Shown: positions 8,041 through 17,395, counted from the first letter of the stretch. The stretch is DNA of 64,000 nt from an uncultured Desulfuromonadales bacterium (GCA_947259685.1 CAMYNC010000001.1:39264-103263); one strand, 5' to 3'. The notes: generated by a model from the letters alone, not told the origin. Translations and numbers: made by a program.

Positions 8041-8385
8041 TCAGCCGATCAGATCAAGGGTCCTGTCTTCCATCTCGGCACTGGCTTGCAGGGCTTTCAG
8101 GTTTGCTTCGTAACCGCGCTGAGTGGGGATTATCTCGGTCAGCTCCCTGCCTAGATCGACGTTGGAGAGTTCTTCCAGCGAGCCGTCCGGCCGGTTGATT
8201 TTGACCCCGGGGGTGTTCACCGGCTGTAGTTTCGCGGCCACTGCCCCGGTTATTCCTGCTTCGAGAACTGTGGTCGATGCCTTGAACCCTTGTGAACCGC
8301 TGTTGGTGATGTTGTTTGCGATCACTCCCTGTTTGATCCCCAGGGCTTTTAGGGCGGAGATGTTGTTGTTGATCGAGAGCGGCAT
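8041..8385 (-). CDS. Small flagellar basal-body-rod-like protein
   Basis: At 114 residues this is a minimal member of the rod/hook family (FlgB/C/E/F/G). The N-terminus MPLSINNNISALKALGIKQGVIANNITNSG resembles the ANNIANAxTxGFK motif (here ANNITNSGSQGFK). The C-terminus SNVDLGRELTEIIPTQRGYEANLKAL matches the rod C-terminal domain, where SNVDLxxEfxxmIxxQRgYxAN is typical. These two ends form the coiled coil of rod and hook subunits; the middle domain is almost absent. GGAG lies 8 bases before the ATG. No flagellar gene is nearby, so it is an orphan copy whose place in the flagellum, if any, is unknown. Confidence 0.83.
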   Translation of the reverse strand: MPLSINNNISALKALGIKQGVIANNITNSGSQGFKASTTVLEAGITGAVAAKLQPVNTPGVKINRPDGSLEELSNVDLGRELTEIIPTQRGYEANLKALQASAEMEDRTLDLIG

Positions 8386-8446
8386 AGCACAACTCCATGA
8401 TGAGAGATGATTTACATTTTGCTCCAGAAGTTAAAATTTGTCAATC

Positions 8447-8929
8447 TTAATCATTCTCTGATTTTATTGGCCACTGGGCCAGCCAGCCCAGTTGTAAGAC
8501 TCCATAGAGGCCAACCAGAATCGCTTCGGCAGTATCGTGGCGCAGGCTGGTCGGTTTTTTACCGCCCAGTTGGTCGATCACCTGACGCGCCAGTCCATCG
8601 GCTTGTTTTTTTGCTTGGGAACTACTGCGATGCTGGCGGGCAAAGAACAAGGTTTCGCGCCACTGCTGGGCATGGATCTGCTTGGCCTGAATAGCCAGTT
8701 TTTCAGCTTCGTGCAGCCAGAGTTCGGCCAGCGGCCCGCCCCCTTCCAGCAGCAGATGGGTCGGTCGAGGGGGCTCGCGCAGCAATTTACCGATGACTTT
8801 TTTCAGCTTGGCCGGGGAAGAGAGGTGATGGGAACGGTACCAGAGTAGTTTGGGATCGGGCGAATAGAGCGCCAGGCCGGTATGCAGGCCGACATCAACC
8901 GCGAGGAGATGTTCTGCAGGGATTGCCAT
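8447..8929 (-). CDS. Putative RNase-H-fold (RuvC-like) protein
   Basis: This is a 160-residue protein not assignable to a named family by eye. The pattern suggests an RNase-H-like nuclease fold: LLAVDVGLHTGLALY near residue 8 (first Asp in a strand followed by Gly-rich turn), HLLLEGGGPLAELW near residue 58 (Glu after a strand), and RHDTAEAILVGLYGVLQLG near residue 130 (His-Asp followed by a helix). This D-E-HD order resembles RuvC and YqgF-type resolvases. A basic, glutamine-rich segment (SSSQAKKQADGLARQ) precedes the last motif. The ribosome binding site AGGAG is 6 bases upstream of the ATG and touches the end of a mobile element. Nuclease activity is inference. Confidence 0.6.
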   Translation of the reverse strand: MAIPAEHLLAVDVGLHTGLALYSPDPKLLWYRSHHLSSPAKLKKVIGKLLREPPRPTHLLLEGGGPLAELWLHEAEKLAIQAKQIHAQQWRETLFFARQHRSSSQAKKQADGLARQVIDQLGGKKPTSLRHDTAEAILVGLYGVLQLGWLAQWPIKSEND

Positions 8930-8939
8930 ATGGGGCTCC

Positions 8940-9105
8940 TAGGAGGCTGTCCGAGAATAAGGGCCGAAGCGAAAATCCAGAGGTTTGAGAACAGATTTTG
9001 GCTCGTTTGAGAGCTCATAGCTGTAGCTATGGGCCGAAAAGGAGCTGAAATATGGGCCAAACAGCTGGGTTTGCAGCCGGCCTTCTATTCTCGGACAGCC
9101 TCCTA
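8940..9105. mobile_element. MITE with perfect 20-bp terminal inverted repeats
   Basis: TAGGAGGCTGTCCGAGAATA at 8940-8959 is repeated perfectly inverted at 9086-9105. The 126-base interior includes the near-palindrome CATAGCTGTAGCTATG and has no gene. Each end carries TA, compatible with (not proof of) an IS630/mariner-type target duplication. The right end supplies the TAG stop codon of the clc gene, and the left end abuts the AGGAG ribosome binding site of the next gene, so the element fills the whole intergenic gap. It is unrelated in sequence to the 160-bp repeat at 6865. Confidence 0.85.
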
Positions 9106-10905
9106 ATCTCCCTGAAAATCCTCTTTGGTCTTTTCCACCTGCTCGGCGTAGTGCGCCAGCAGGGTTCGTCGCGACATCATGTAGAGGACTTTTTGCGGAT
9201 TGTCCGTTTCAACCACTGGAATTTCTTCCAGATTACGTTCGGTGAGTTTTTTCATTACCGTGGTCAGATGTTCATCCGGCGTCGCGGAGATGACTGTATG
9301 GGTCGACATGTCGCGGGCGTTGACCAGGGTCGGCGGAATGTCTTCGTTAAGAATCCGGCGGATATCATTGACGGAAAAGATTCCGGTCATCAGTCCAGCA
9401 GCGTTGACCACCGGGTAATAGGCGGTTTTTGCCGTGGCGATCTTATCGAGAATTTTTGGCAAGGTCATTCCTTCAGGGATCAGGGTCGGTTTGCGCCCCT
9501 TCTTCGCCAACTCGCCGACCCTCAGCCCTTCGAGCACATCGATGACGAAATCACCCATATGTGCTGGAGAATCGAAGCGTCCGGGAACTTGTTTTTCATA
9601 GATGCTGTTTTTGCGCATGACGATCATCGCCACTACGCAGACCAGCATCAAGGGTGCAAGCAGGCCGTAGTTGCCGGTCAGCTCAGAGACCATGATCAGA
9701 GTGGCGATCGGCGCGTTGGCCACCCCGGCGAAAAAACCGGCCATGCCGACCAGCACGTAAGCGCGCGGGTCTTGGGTCAGGGTTGGAAAGAGCAGCTCCG
9801 AAGTGGCGCCAAAGGCCCCGCCGAGCATCGCCCCGATCACCAGGCTGGGGGCGAAGACACCGCCGGAGCCGCCGGAGGAGATGGTTAGACTGGTGGCGAT
9901 GATCTTGGCCAGGGCAATCACCAGCATCACCCAGAGGGCCATCTTGCCGTACAGTGCCGCCTGCACCCAACCATAGCCGGAGCCAAGCACCTGCGGGATG
10001 AACATCGCCATCAGCCCCAGGGCCAAGCCGCCCAGCGCCGGTTTCTGCCAATTCGGTAACGGCAGTTTGCGGAAGGCGTCGCGCATACCGTAAAAGGTTT
10101 TCACATACACCACGCCGAGCAGGGCACAGGCCACGCCGAGAACCAGGTAAAGCAGCAGCTCCAGCGGGTGTTCGAAGTGAAAATGTGGGGTTGCTAGCAG
10201 CGGCTTCCAGCCGGTCACCGCACCGAACAGCGAATAGGCGACAATCGAGGAGATGATGCAGGGGATTAAGCCTTCGTGCTCAAATTCGGGATCGCGGTAA
10301 AGCACTTCGACGGCGAACAACGCACCTCCCAGGGGGGAGCGGAAGGTGGCGCCGACCCCGCCGGCCATTCCCGCCAGCAGCAGGATGCGGCGGTCCATCG
10401 CTGAAAGACCGAGCTTGGTGGCGACAAAGGAACCGAATCCCGCGCCAATCTGGGCGATCGGTCCCTCGCGGCCTGCCGAGCCGCCAGTGCCTATGGTGAC
10501 GATCGAGGCAAGGGTTTTAACGATCGGGACCCTGCCACGGATCACCCCGCCTTTGCGGTGAAAAGCCTCCAGGGCACCATCGGTGCCGTGCCCCTCAGCT
10601 TCCGGGGCATATTTATAGACCAGCCAACCGGAAAACAGCCCACCCAGCGCCGGCAGCAAAAACAGCCACCAGCGGTAGGGGACCGCCAGATCGCTGATCA
10701 CGCTGGTAAAGGCCGACTCCGGGGAGCCTTCCAGCGGTGGGTGAAAGTTACCGATCTTCCCAAGCATCAGGTGCTCGACGCTGTTAGTGGCAAAATAGAA
10801 GGCGAGCGCCCCACCGCCAGCGACCACCCCGACCAGCACCGCCAGAATCAACAGGCGGAAGCCGCTGCGGTCGAGCAGTTTGAGCAATCTGGAAACGATC
10901 GGCAT
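9103..10905 (-). CDS. ClC-type chloride channel/antiporter with C-terminal CBS pair
   Basis: The 600-residue membrane protein has the ClC core at residues about 20-430 and two CBS domains at about 460-580 (PVVNAAGLMTGIFSVNDIRRIL and IPVVETDNPQKVLYMMSRRTLL). Filter motifs are present: GREGPIAQIGAGFGS with the gating glutamate, and GGSGGVFAPSLVIGAMLG. The first motif reads GHGTDGALEAF rather than the classical GSGIPE, a variant seen in one branch of the family, so ion selectivity may differ. It could be a chloride/proton exchanger or a channel. The gene ends in a TAG contributed by a mobile element. It is followed on the same strand by the RNase-H-fold gene. Confidence 0.92.
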   Translation of the reverse strand: MPIVSRLLKLLDRSGFRLLILAVLVGVVAGGGALAFYFATNSVEHLMLGKIGNFHPPLEGSPESAFTSVISDLAVPYRWWLFLLPALGGLFSGWLVYKYAPEAEGHGTDGALEAFHRKGGVIRGRVPIVKTLASIVTIGTGGSAGREGPIAQIGAGFGSFVATKLGLSAMDRRILLLAGMAGGVGATFRSPLGGALFAVEVLYRDPEFEHEGLIPCIISSIVAYSLFGAVTGWKPLLATPHFHFEHPLELLLYLVLGVACALLGVVYVKTFYGMRDAFRKLPLPNWQKPALGGLALGLMAMFIPQVLGSGYGWVQAALYGKMALWVMLVIALAKIIATSLTISSGGSGGVFAPSLVIGAMLGGAFGATSELLFPTLTQDPRAYVLVGMAGFFAGVANAPIATLIMVSELTGNYGLLAPLMLVCVVAMIVMRKNSIYEKQVPGRFDSPAHMGDFVIDVLEGLRVGELAKKGRKPTLIPEGMTLPKILDKIATAKTAYYPVVNAAGLMTGIFSVNDIRRILNEDIPPTLVNARDMSTHTVISATPDEHLTTVMKKLTERNLEEIPVVETDNPQKVLYMMSRRTLLAHYAEQVEKTKEDFQGD

Positions 10906-10979
10906 CGAAAAACCTTAAGACTTTAGTCAGAATAAAAATTGATCTGTTACTTAGCAGTTTTGCCCGCTTGGAACAAGGG

Positions 10980-12686
10980 CTATGTGGGGGAAGCGCTTTT
11001 CACGGCAGAGGTTTCGCTGCGGATGCGATTGGCCGCTGCGGCCAGTTCGTAGAGCCGCGGTAACGCCAGGTGGCCGGCCTTCCAGGGGAGCAGGAGGTCG
11101 AGCCCCTGCTGTTCAACCTCGGTTAGAATTTGCTGCAGAGTCGGGATAAGGCCGTCGGCCTGTTGTGGGAACTGTTGCTGGCAACGAGCCAGCAAGCGGC
11201 CGATCGCTTCGGTCTGACCGGCATCGATCAGTTGTTCGACTTTGGACAGGTCGATCCGCTTGCGACCATATTCAAGCAGGCGTTGCTCACGAACCAGGAT
11301 TTTTACCTCGCGCTGTCCGCGGAAGGGGGTGGTCTGAAAATTGATCCGGCGTGGCTGAGTTGGGTGCAGGGCCGATGCATTATTCGGTTGTGGTGGCGGC
11401 TCTCCGGCGAGCTGTCTAGCCTTTACTGTTACATCTCGTACGCGGTAGTTATCAAGCATAATCACCCGATCAGCGACAGCCAGGTAATCTCCGGAACCGC
11501 CAGTGACGATAATGCTCGAAACCCCTTCGCGCTCGTAAAGTTCCCGCACCCGGTGCAGCAGCGGGGTGATCGGTTCGCGATTGTCCGGCACCAGCTGTTG
11601 CATGCGGGTATCGCGAATCATGAAGTTGGTTGCTGAGCTGTCCTCGTCGATCAGCAAGCAGTCGCAACCACATTCGAGAGCTTCGATAATATTAGTCGCC
11701 TGCGAGGTGCTGCCGCTGGCATTGTCGGTGGAAAAGCAGTCGGTCGGCCGGTTACCTGGAAGGGTGCCTATAAAGGGGGAAATGTTGACGCTGTTAACGG
11801 CGCGGTGGTCCTCAGCACGGATTTTCACCGCCGCCGGGGTGGTTGCCACCAGTTCTCGGCCGTCGCCAGGAATATGATTATAAACGCCACGTTCCAGCGC
11901 CTGCAGCAGGGTTGATTTACCGTGGTAGCCGCCACCGACGATCAGGCTGACGCCGCGCGGGATGCCCATGCCACTGACTGGGCCACGGTTCGGCAGGCTG
12001 AGACGGCATTCCAACTCAGGCGGAGATTGAAAGGGGAGGCCCTCTGCCAGTGGCAGATCACTGATGCCACTGGCGCGAGGCAGCAACGAGCCGTTGACAA
12101 GGAAAGCGACTGAGTCATTTTCGGCCAACCAGCGGCGCAAATAATCCTGATCCTCGACCTGTTCGAGATGCTGCCATAGCTCAACCTGGGAGCGATCGAT
12201 CCAGCGTAACCCAGCGGTAACGACCTGTGGAAGTTCCGTGAAAAACATCTGCTCGGCTTCTGTACCGAGAATCGAACGGCCTGAACCGGGCAGGGCGAAG
12301 AGCAGTCGGGCATCAAGCTGTTTTGGGTCGATCAGTAGTGCGTTACGGCGCAGTACCTGCTGGCCGCTGGTGGCGATCTCAATGTCACCGCTGCGGCCGG
12401 TACCCCGCCGGCCTTTAACGTACTTCTTGATAGCAGCGGCAACCGCGCGGCCAAGGTAATCTTCTAGCGCGGTATGGCGGGTCCGGGTTTGCCAGATTTC
12501 CGTTGGAATACCGTGCTCTTCGGTCGTGACTTGGACGCTGATCCGCGAAGGCAGGGCGAAGGGATCGCCCTGGACATGATCGATACTTAAGCTGAAATTA
12601 CCGAAGTCGTAGCGCCCCTGCAGCTGCTTGTAGGCCTTGTAACCTCGGCCATCAATCCGTTTCAGCAGACTGCGCAGGCGTTCCAT
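10980..12686 (-). CDS. ABC-class ATPase domain protein (PF09818 type)
   Basis: The 568-residue protein belongs to the poorly known family annotated as predicted ATPase of the ABC class. The Walker A motif is VGGGYHGKSTLLQALERGVY near residue 250, followed by RAEDHRAVNSVNISPFI. The ABC signature-like TDNASGSTSQATNIIEALECG comes next, then Walker B CDCLLIDEDSSATNFMIRD and the switch-region SSIIVTGGSGDYLAVADRVIMLDNY. It has no membrane segments. Two bases separate its start from the stop of the AbiEi-like gene, so they form an operon. Its substrate is unknown; the tight pairing suggests the two proteins act together. Confidence 0.87.
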   Translation of the reverse strand: MERLRSLLKRIDGRGYKAYKQLQGRYDFGNFSLSIDHVQGDPFALPSRISVQVTTEEHGIPTEIWQTRTRHTALEDYLGRAVAAAIKKYVKGRRGTGRSGDIEIATSGQQVLRRNALLIDPKQLDARLLFALPGSGRSILGTEAEQMFFTELPQVVTAGLRWIDRSQVELWQHLEQVEDQDYLRRWLAENDSVAFLVNGSLLPRASGISDLPLAEGLPFQSPPELECRLSLPNRGPVSGMGIPRGVSLIVGGGYHGKSTLLQALERGVYNHIPGDGRELVATTPAAVKIRAEDHRAVNSVNISPFIGTLPGNRPTDCFSTDNASGSTSQATNIIEALECGCDCLLIDEDSSATNFMIRDTRMQQLVPDNREPITPLLHRVRELYEREGVSSIIVTGGSGDYLAVADRVIMLDNYRVRDVTVKARQLAGEPPPQPNNASALHPTQPRRINFQTTPFRGQREVKILVREQRLLEYGRKRIDLSKVEQLIDAGQTEAIGRLLARCQQQFPQQADGLIPTLQQILTEVEQQGLDLLLPWKAGHLALPRLYELAAAANRIRSETSAVKSASPT

Positions 12687-12688
12687 GG

Positions 12689-13744
12689 TTATGGCTCGAA
12701 GCGCGGGACCAGAAACTGGCGGTAGAGTTTATCGGCCAGTTGGTCGGTGCCAGCCCCCTGGAGCTCGGCAAAGGTCAGCAGCGGATCGGCCAGCAGCAGC
12801 CCTTCCGGATGCTTTCCGGACCAGAAGTTCTGCAGACCGAAGGGCTTCAACATGGTCAGATTTCCGTTCGGATCGGGAATCAGGCTCAGTTTTTCCTCAA
12901 GCTGCATCTGCTGCTCCTGTTCCAGATAAAGGACCGCACTTTGCGGTTGAAAACCGCTGACCATCAGGGCTGCGGCCAGTTCACCGCCGATCAGCAGATG
13001 TTTGCCGATCCCAAGCTGCTTAAGCTGTTCCGGCAGCTGGCTGATCGTGCAATTTTCGGTGAGCCGGTAGTTTTGCCGTACCAACTTGGGGCGCAGGGTT
13101 TCAAGATAACCGAGCTGCCAGCGCTGCAGCAGCTCTTCCATGGCGACCAGTTGGCGTTCGCCATTTTCAACCCTCAGGTTGCCCCGCTTTTCCAGTTCTC
13201 CAAACAGCCCGCCGATCGCTCCCAGGGCAATGCCGGCATCTTCAGCCAGGACCCGGTAAGTCGCGTTGACCGCTTTGCGATTGCGCAGAAACAGGTAGAC
13301 CAATTTCAAACCAGCGGTACGGAAAAGTTTATCAGCTCCCGGCGCTTTTGGCGTATGTTTCTTGCCGTTGATTTCAATGTAGATCGGCATCTGGTTCAGG
13401 AACAGATTCCCGGCGCAATCGGCGTACTCGATCCCTTTGGCTTTAAGCTGATCCGCCAGTTTGGGTGAGATGTAGTGGCTGACCAGCAGTGGGCTGGCAT
13501 TGTCCGGCGCCGGGGAAGTTTTGATCTGGTGGATGACCAGCTCGAGCAGCGCCGGGGTTAATTTTGCAACCACTTTGATGTAGAAATAACGTTCCCCCCA
13601 GGGGCCGGACAGGCGGAAGGTGCCGGCGAAGGGGCCACCGACCTTTTTCAGCATGAACTCGATTTTGCTCTGCGGAATCCCGCGGATCGCTTTCATGCTG
13701 TCGTAGATGATCTGTTCGTCTTTTTGAAGTTCTTGGCGTGGCAT
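12689..13744 (-). CDS. AbiEi-type (type IV antitoxin family) regulator
   Basis: The 351-residue protein fits the AbiEi_2 family: its central KGIEYADCAGNLFLNQMPIYIEINGKK is the characteristic stretch. A winged-helix-like region follows (NATYRVLAEDAGIALGAIGGLFGELEKRGNL, residues about 155-190). In true type IV systems the antitoxin is paired with an AbiEii nucleotidyltransferase; none is here, and the partner gene is an ABC-class ATPase instead. The start has no strong ribosome binding site, and a palindrome lies about 42-76 bases upstream. It may be a stand-alone regulator. Family assignment is moderately sure; antitoxin function is doubtful. Confidence 0.75.
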   Translation of the reverse strand: MPRQELQKDEQIIYDSMKAIRGIPQSKIEFMLKKVGGPFAGTFRLSGPWGERYFYIKVVAKLTPALLELVIHQIKTSPAPDNASPLLVSHYISPKLADQLKAKGIEYADCAGNLFLNQMPIYIEINGKKHTPKAPGADKLFRTAGLKLVYLFLRNRKAVNATYRVLAEDAGIALGAIGGLFGELEKRGNLRVENGERQLVAMEELLQRWQLGYLETLRPKLVRQNYRLTENCTISQLPEQLKQLGIGKHLLIGGELAAALMVSGFQPQSAVLYLEQEQQMQLEEKLSLIPDPNGNLTMLKPFGLQNFWSGKHPEGLLLADPLLTFAELQGAGTDQLADKLYRQFLVPRFEP

Positions 13745-13785
13745 GTTCCCTCATTTAAAAGGCTTTGTGTTCATTAAAACATGAA

Positions 13786-13820
13786 TGTTCAACAGTTCCT
13801 GATGATTGAATAGTTGAACA
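13786..13820. promoter_or_regulatory. Candidate operator upstream of AbiEi-type gene
   Basis: TGTTCAAC (13786-13793) and GTTGAACA (13813-13820) form a perfect 8-base inverted repeat, and a second TTCAT/ATGAA pair lies at 13770-13785. The cluster is in the promoter region of the minus-strand regulator gene, where AbiEi proteins are known to bind inverted repeats and repress themselves. The assignment is inference. Confidence 0.45.
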
Positions 13821-13885
13821 AAATGGCATGCGCTTTGTCAAGCCAAAGAACCCTGAGGAATAAAAAAACATTTCCCCTGCGACGG

Positions 13886-16800
13886 TCAGGCGCGTAACAC
13901 GACCAGGGTGACATCATCATTGAAATCTGGTTTTCCAGCAAACCTCCTGGCCTGCTCGAGCAGCTTGTCGAGGATCTCCTCAGGAGGGTCGCTGTGGTAT
14001 TCCACCAAAAGTTCACCGAGTCGCTCCTCGCCGAAAAAGTTTCCTTGCGAATCCTCCGCCTCGGTGAGCCCATCGGTAAAGAGCAGCAGCAGGTCTCCTG
14101 GTGCCAGTTGAATCCGTTTCTCTTCAAACCGCACCCCGGTTTTGATCCCCAGGATCAATCCTTCGGCATCCAGCCTCTCGCAGTCGCCGGTTTGGGCTCT
14201 AAACAACAGAGGCTGATTGTGGCCGGCATTGGCGAAGCTCAGTTGCCGACTGTCGGGTCGATATTGCAAGTAGAACATGGTGATGAAGAGTTCGGCGCGC
14301 GAGAGATCTTCGTTAAAAAAATCGCAGAGCGCACTGAGGATTTTTGCCGGACTCAGCAGGTCTCTGGCTTTAGCCTGGATGAAGGTGCGTGCCCAGCCCA
14401 TAATCAGCGCCGCGCCAACGTTGTGTCCTGAGACATCGGCGATTACCAGGTCGAGACTGTTCTCACTGCTGGTAAAAAAATCGTAGTAATCACCGCCGAC
14501 CTCACTGGCCGGGAGGCACACCCCAGCAAGCGAGACCCCGGCGAATTTGGGGGTGTGGGTGGGAAGAAGGCCCTGCTGGATGACGCGGGCAATCTGCATT
14601 TCTCGCTCTTTGGCCTTGGCGGAGAGCAGCTTTTGGGTCTGCTGGTCATTGCGCAGGGCCAGACCCACCTGGCCGGCCAGGTTGTGGTAGAGCTCGAGAA
14701 ACTCTTCAGTGAAAATATCTTTGGCTGACTTGGAAAAAGTTGAGAGCACCCCGATCGGTTCTCCTTCGATACAGATCGGCGCGTGGGCAAAGGATTTGAT
14801 CCCTTCGCGATGGATCACCTGCGCGGAGATCGGCTTGTCTAAAAAATCGGTATCATTGGCAACAATCATGGAATTGGTGAGAAATGTTGCACCCGGGTAG
14901 GTGTCCATGTTGAGTTTTCTGGATGATGAGCCGAAATGTTCCGAGCTCATTCCGGTCTGGCTGCAGACCACCAGTAGTCGTTGTTCCGCATCGAGAATTC
15001 GGATGACACAGAGATCGAGCCGAAACTGCTGCCGGAACAGGTCAAGCATCTCATCCAGGATGGTCTGCAGGTCGGCCCCGCTGGCGACCAACTTGGCCGC
15101 TTCATAGAGCACGCTCAACTGCTCACGACTCGATATACGGCTGATGGTCACCGAACCGAAAATATCGAAGACATCCTCCATCTCACTGCCCCGGGCGGCG
15201 AGGTAATTTTCGATGATGATGTGCGCCGGTGCTGCGCCGACCGCTCCGGCCAGGGTGCGTTCAGTAAACTGCTTAAGCTGGGGCAGCTCAGACCCGGACA
15301 GACTGCCGCGGGCGTCGATCTCCCACTCGCCCAGGTAGTCGGCGATGGCCGTATGGGCTTGCTTTTCGCCGATGAACTTGCCCATCAGATCGACAAACTC
15401 GATGATGGTTGGCGCTTTACTGAGCCTCTTTCGTGGGGGCTCCTCGACCGGCGCGCGGAAGGTGTCAACGAACTTGCCGACCTGTTCGATTTCAGCGCTT
15501 GCAGGTTTGCAAAGCAGCGAGAAAACGACCAGGCCGCCGATGTTCAGCAATAGGGTCCAGAACAGTGCGTGGCTCCAGGTATCGAGGCCGCTTAAACCGA
15601 ACAGCTCCATGGGGCGCAGTAGCTTCAGGCCGAACAGGCCGTTTTCCAGGATGTCGCCGTTGAGCCAGCCGGAGCGGGCAAAGGAGGGGATCAGTAGGGT
15701 GTAGAACCAGGTGATGAAGCCACAAATCAGACCGGCCAGGGCACCGGTTCGGTTGGCCCTACGCCAGTAGAGCCCGATTAGCAGGCAGGGGGCGAACTGG
15801 GCGGCGGCCAGAAAGGAGATCTGCCCCATGTTGGCCAAGGCATAGGAATCGCCGATCGCCTGATAGTAGATGTAGCCGAGGAAAATGACCGCGAGAATTC
15901 CGATCCGCTTGATATTGATCAGGATGCCGGAAATATCCGGGCTGCGGAACAGGTTGAATTTCAGAATCACCGGCATCACCAGGTGATTGAGCATCATCGT
16001 CGAAATGGCAACTGAAGAGACCATCACCATCCCGGCGGCGGCCGACAAGCCGCCGATGAAAACCAGTACTGCAAGCAGCGGCTGCTCAGCCTGCAGTGGC
16101 AGCAGGAGGGTAAAGTAGTCGGCCCGTGCCACATCGCCTTGAAAATAGAGCAGCCCTCCCAGGGCGATCGGCAGGATAAATATCGCTGTCAGGTACATAT
16201 AGCCAGGAAAGCACCAGGTTGCAGTCTTTATCTGGTTTTCATCGCTGTTGCCAACCACCATGATATGGAACTGCCGGGGAAGGAACATCACGCCGATCAT
16301 CCCGACCAGAATCAGGGTGAGCCATTGACTGTAAGGGATCTGCTCGGTCCCGAGCTGGAGCAGATAGCTGCGCTCCGGGTACTCAGCGCCGAAGCGGGAG
16401 AAAATATCGATGAAACCATCGAATAGACCGTAGCTGACAAAGATTCCCACCGCCAGGATGGCGACAAGTTTCACCAGCGATTGCAGGGCGATGGCGGCAA
16501 TCAGGCCATCGGTGCGTTCCGAACTGTCCAGATGGCGGGCACCGAACAGGACGCTGAACAGCCCGAGAAGCAAAGCAACATACAGGGCGGTATCGATAAC
16601 TGGCTGCTTCCCGGTGAAGGCTACCGCAGCTCCGCCCGCCTGGGTGAGCAGATCGAACTGATGGCGACTGCTTTGAGTTGCAGGGCGATGTAGGGGGAGA
16701 TGCCGATGATGATGAAGATCGTGACCAGGGCACCGAGCAGGGCTGATTTGCCGTAGCGGTCGGAGATGAAGTCAGCGATGCTGACGATATTCTGTTCCTT

Positions 16801-17082
16801 GCAAATCCGGACAATCTTTCGTAGCAGAAACCACCAATAATAGGCCATCAGGCTGGCACCGAAAAAAATGGCGAAAAAGTCCAGGCCAACGGTAGCGGCT
16901 CGGCCAACATTGCCGTAGAAGGTCCAGGAGGTAAGGAATACCCCAAGTGACAGGGAGTAGACATAGGGATTGGCAACCAGGCTTTTCCCGGCTACCCGTC
17001 GTTTGTCGGCATAGAATGCCAGCGCAAACAGCACGCCAAAATAAGCCATTGAAATTACAGCAAGGTTGACAACTGAAATCAT
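13886..17082 (-). pseudogene. SSS transporter-GAF-SpoIIE phosphatase gene, split by a frameshift
   Basis: Two open frames (17082-16621 and one ending at 13886) are parts of one gene of about 1,065 codons. The first starts MISVVNLAVISMAYFGVLFALAFYADKR and carries the first helices of a sodium:solute symporter (SSS) domain. At 16661-16665 the frame is lost: after KAVA the next frame continues QFDLLTQAGG and completes the SSS helices, then a linker with DLMGKFIGEKQAH and a GAF domain (ILDEMLDLFRQQFRLDLCVIRIL). A C-terminal SpoIIE/PP2C phosphatase follows (GLLPTHTPKF, ASEVGGDYYDFF, VIADVSGHN, LLLLFTDGLTEAED, FNDDVTLVVL). One deleted base explains it. No slippery sequence is present, so a mutation or assembly error is likelier than programmed shifting. 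An intact copy would couple transport or ligand sensing to Ser/Thr dephosphorylation. Confidence 0.82.
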
Positions 17083-17395
17083 GCTGGGCCTTTGGGATCA
17101 GCAAGTCTGTGCACACAGAAAAAGCCTAGCACAGATTAGCGAAGCGTCTACGATCCAATAGAGGAGGATAGCAGCCTGTACGCTAATATTTGAACGGCAG
17201 TTGTCAGCTTTTCTTCAGCGGGTTGTCCAGTGACTTTAATTGCTAACCTGAGGGGGGGCGGGTTTGAAAAATATGTTTGCAAAGAAAGGCGGCCTCAACC
17301 ATGAGTTGCGACCGCTATTGGGAGGGACTGTGCTTTTCGGGGAAGGATTAAGTTGCTTATCGACCATATTTCTCTGTTAGCTCGGGATTCGGCCG
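17083..17395. other. Intergenic gap upstream of the SSS-SpoIIE gene
   Basis: These 313 bases lie between the 3-prime end of the GST gene and the start of the SSS gene, both on the minus strand. They presumably hold the SSS promoter. A GGGGGGGCGGG run occurs near 17250, but I see no clear terminator, repeat or RNA. Confidence 0.4.

Noticed and set aside
9052..9888. 278-codon plus-strand frame in the clc region
   Set aside because: It is antisense to the ClC protein and rich in His/Asp/Gln, typical of shadow frames in GC-rich genes.
12689..13744. Complete type IV toxin-antitoxin pair
   Set aside because: No AbiEii-like nucleotidyltransferase lies nearby; the adjacent gene is an ABC-class ATPase.
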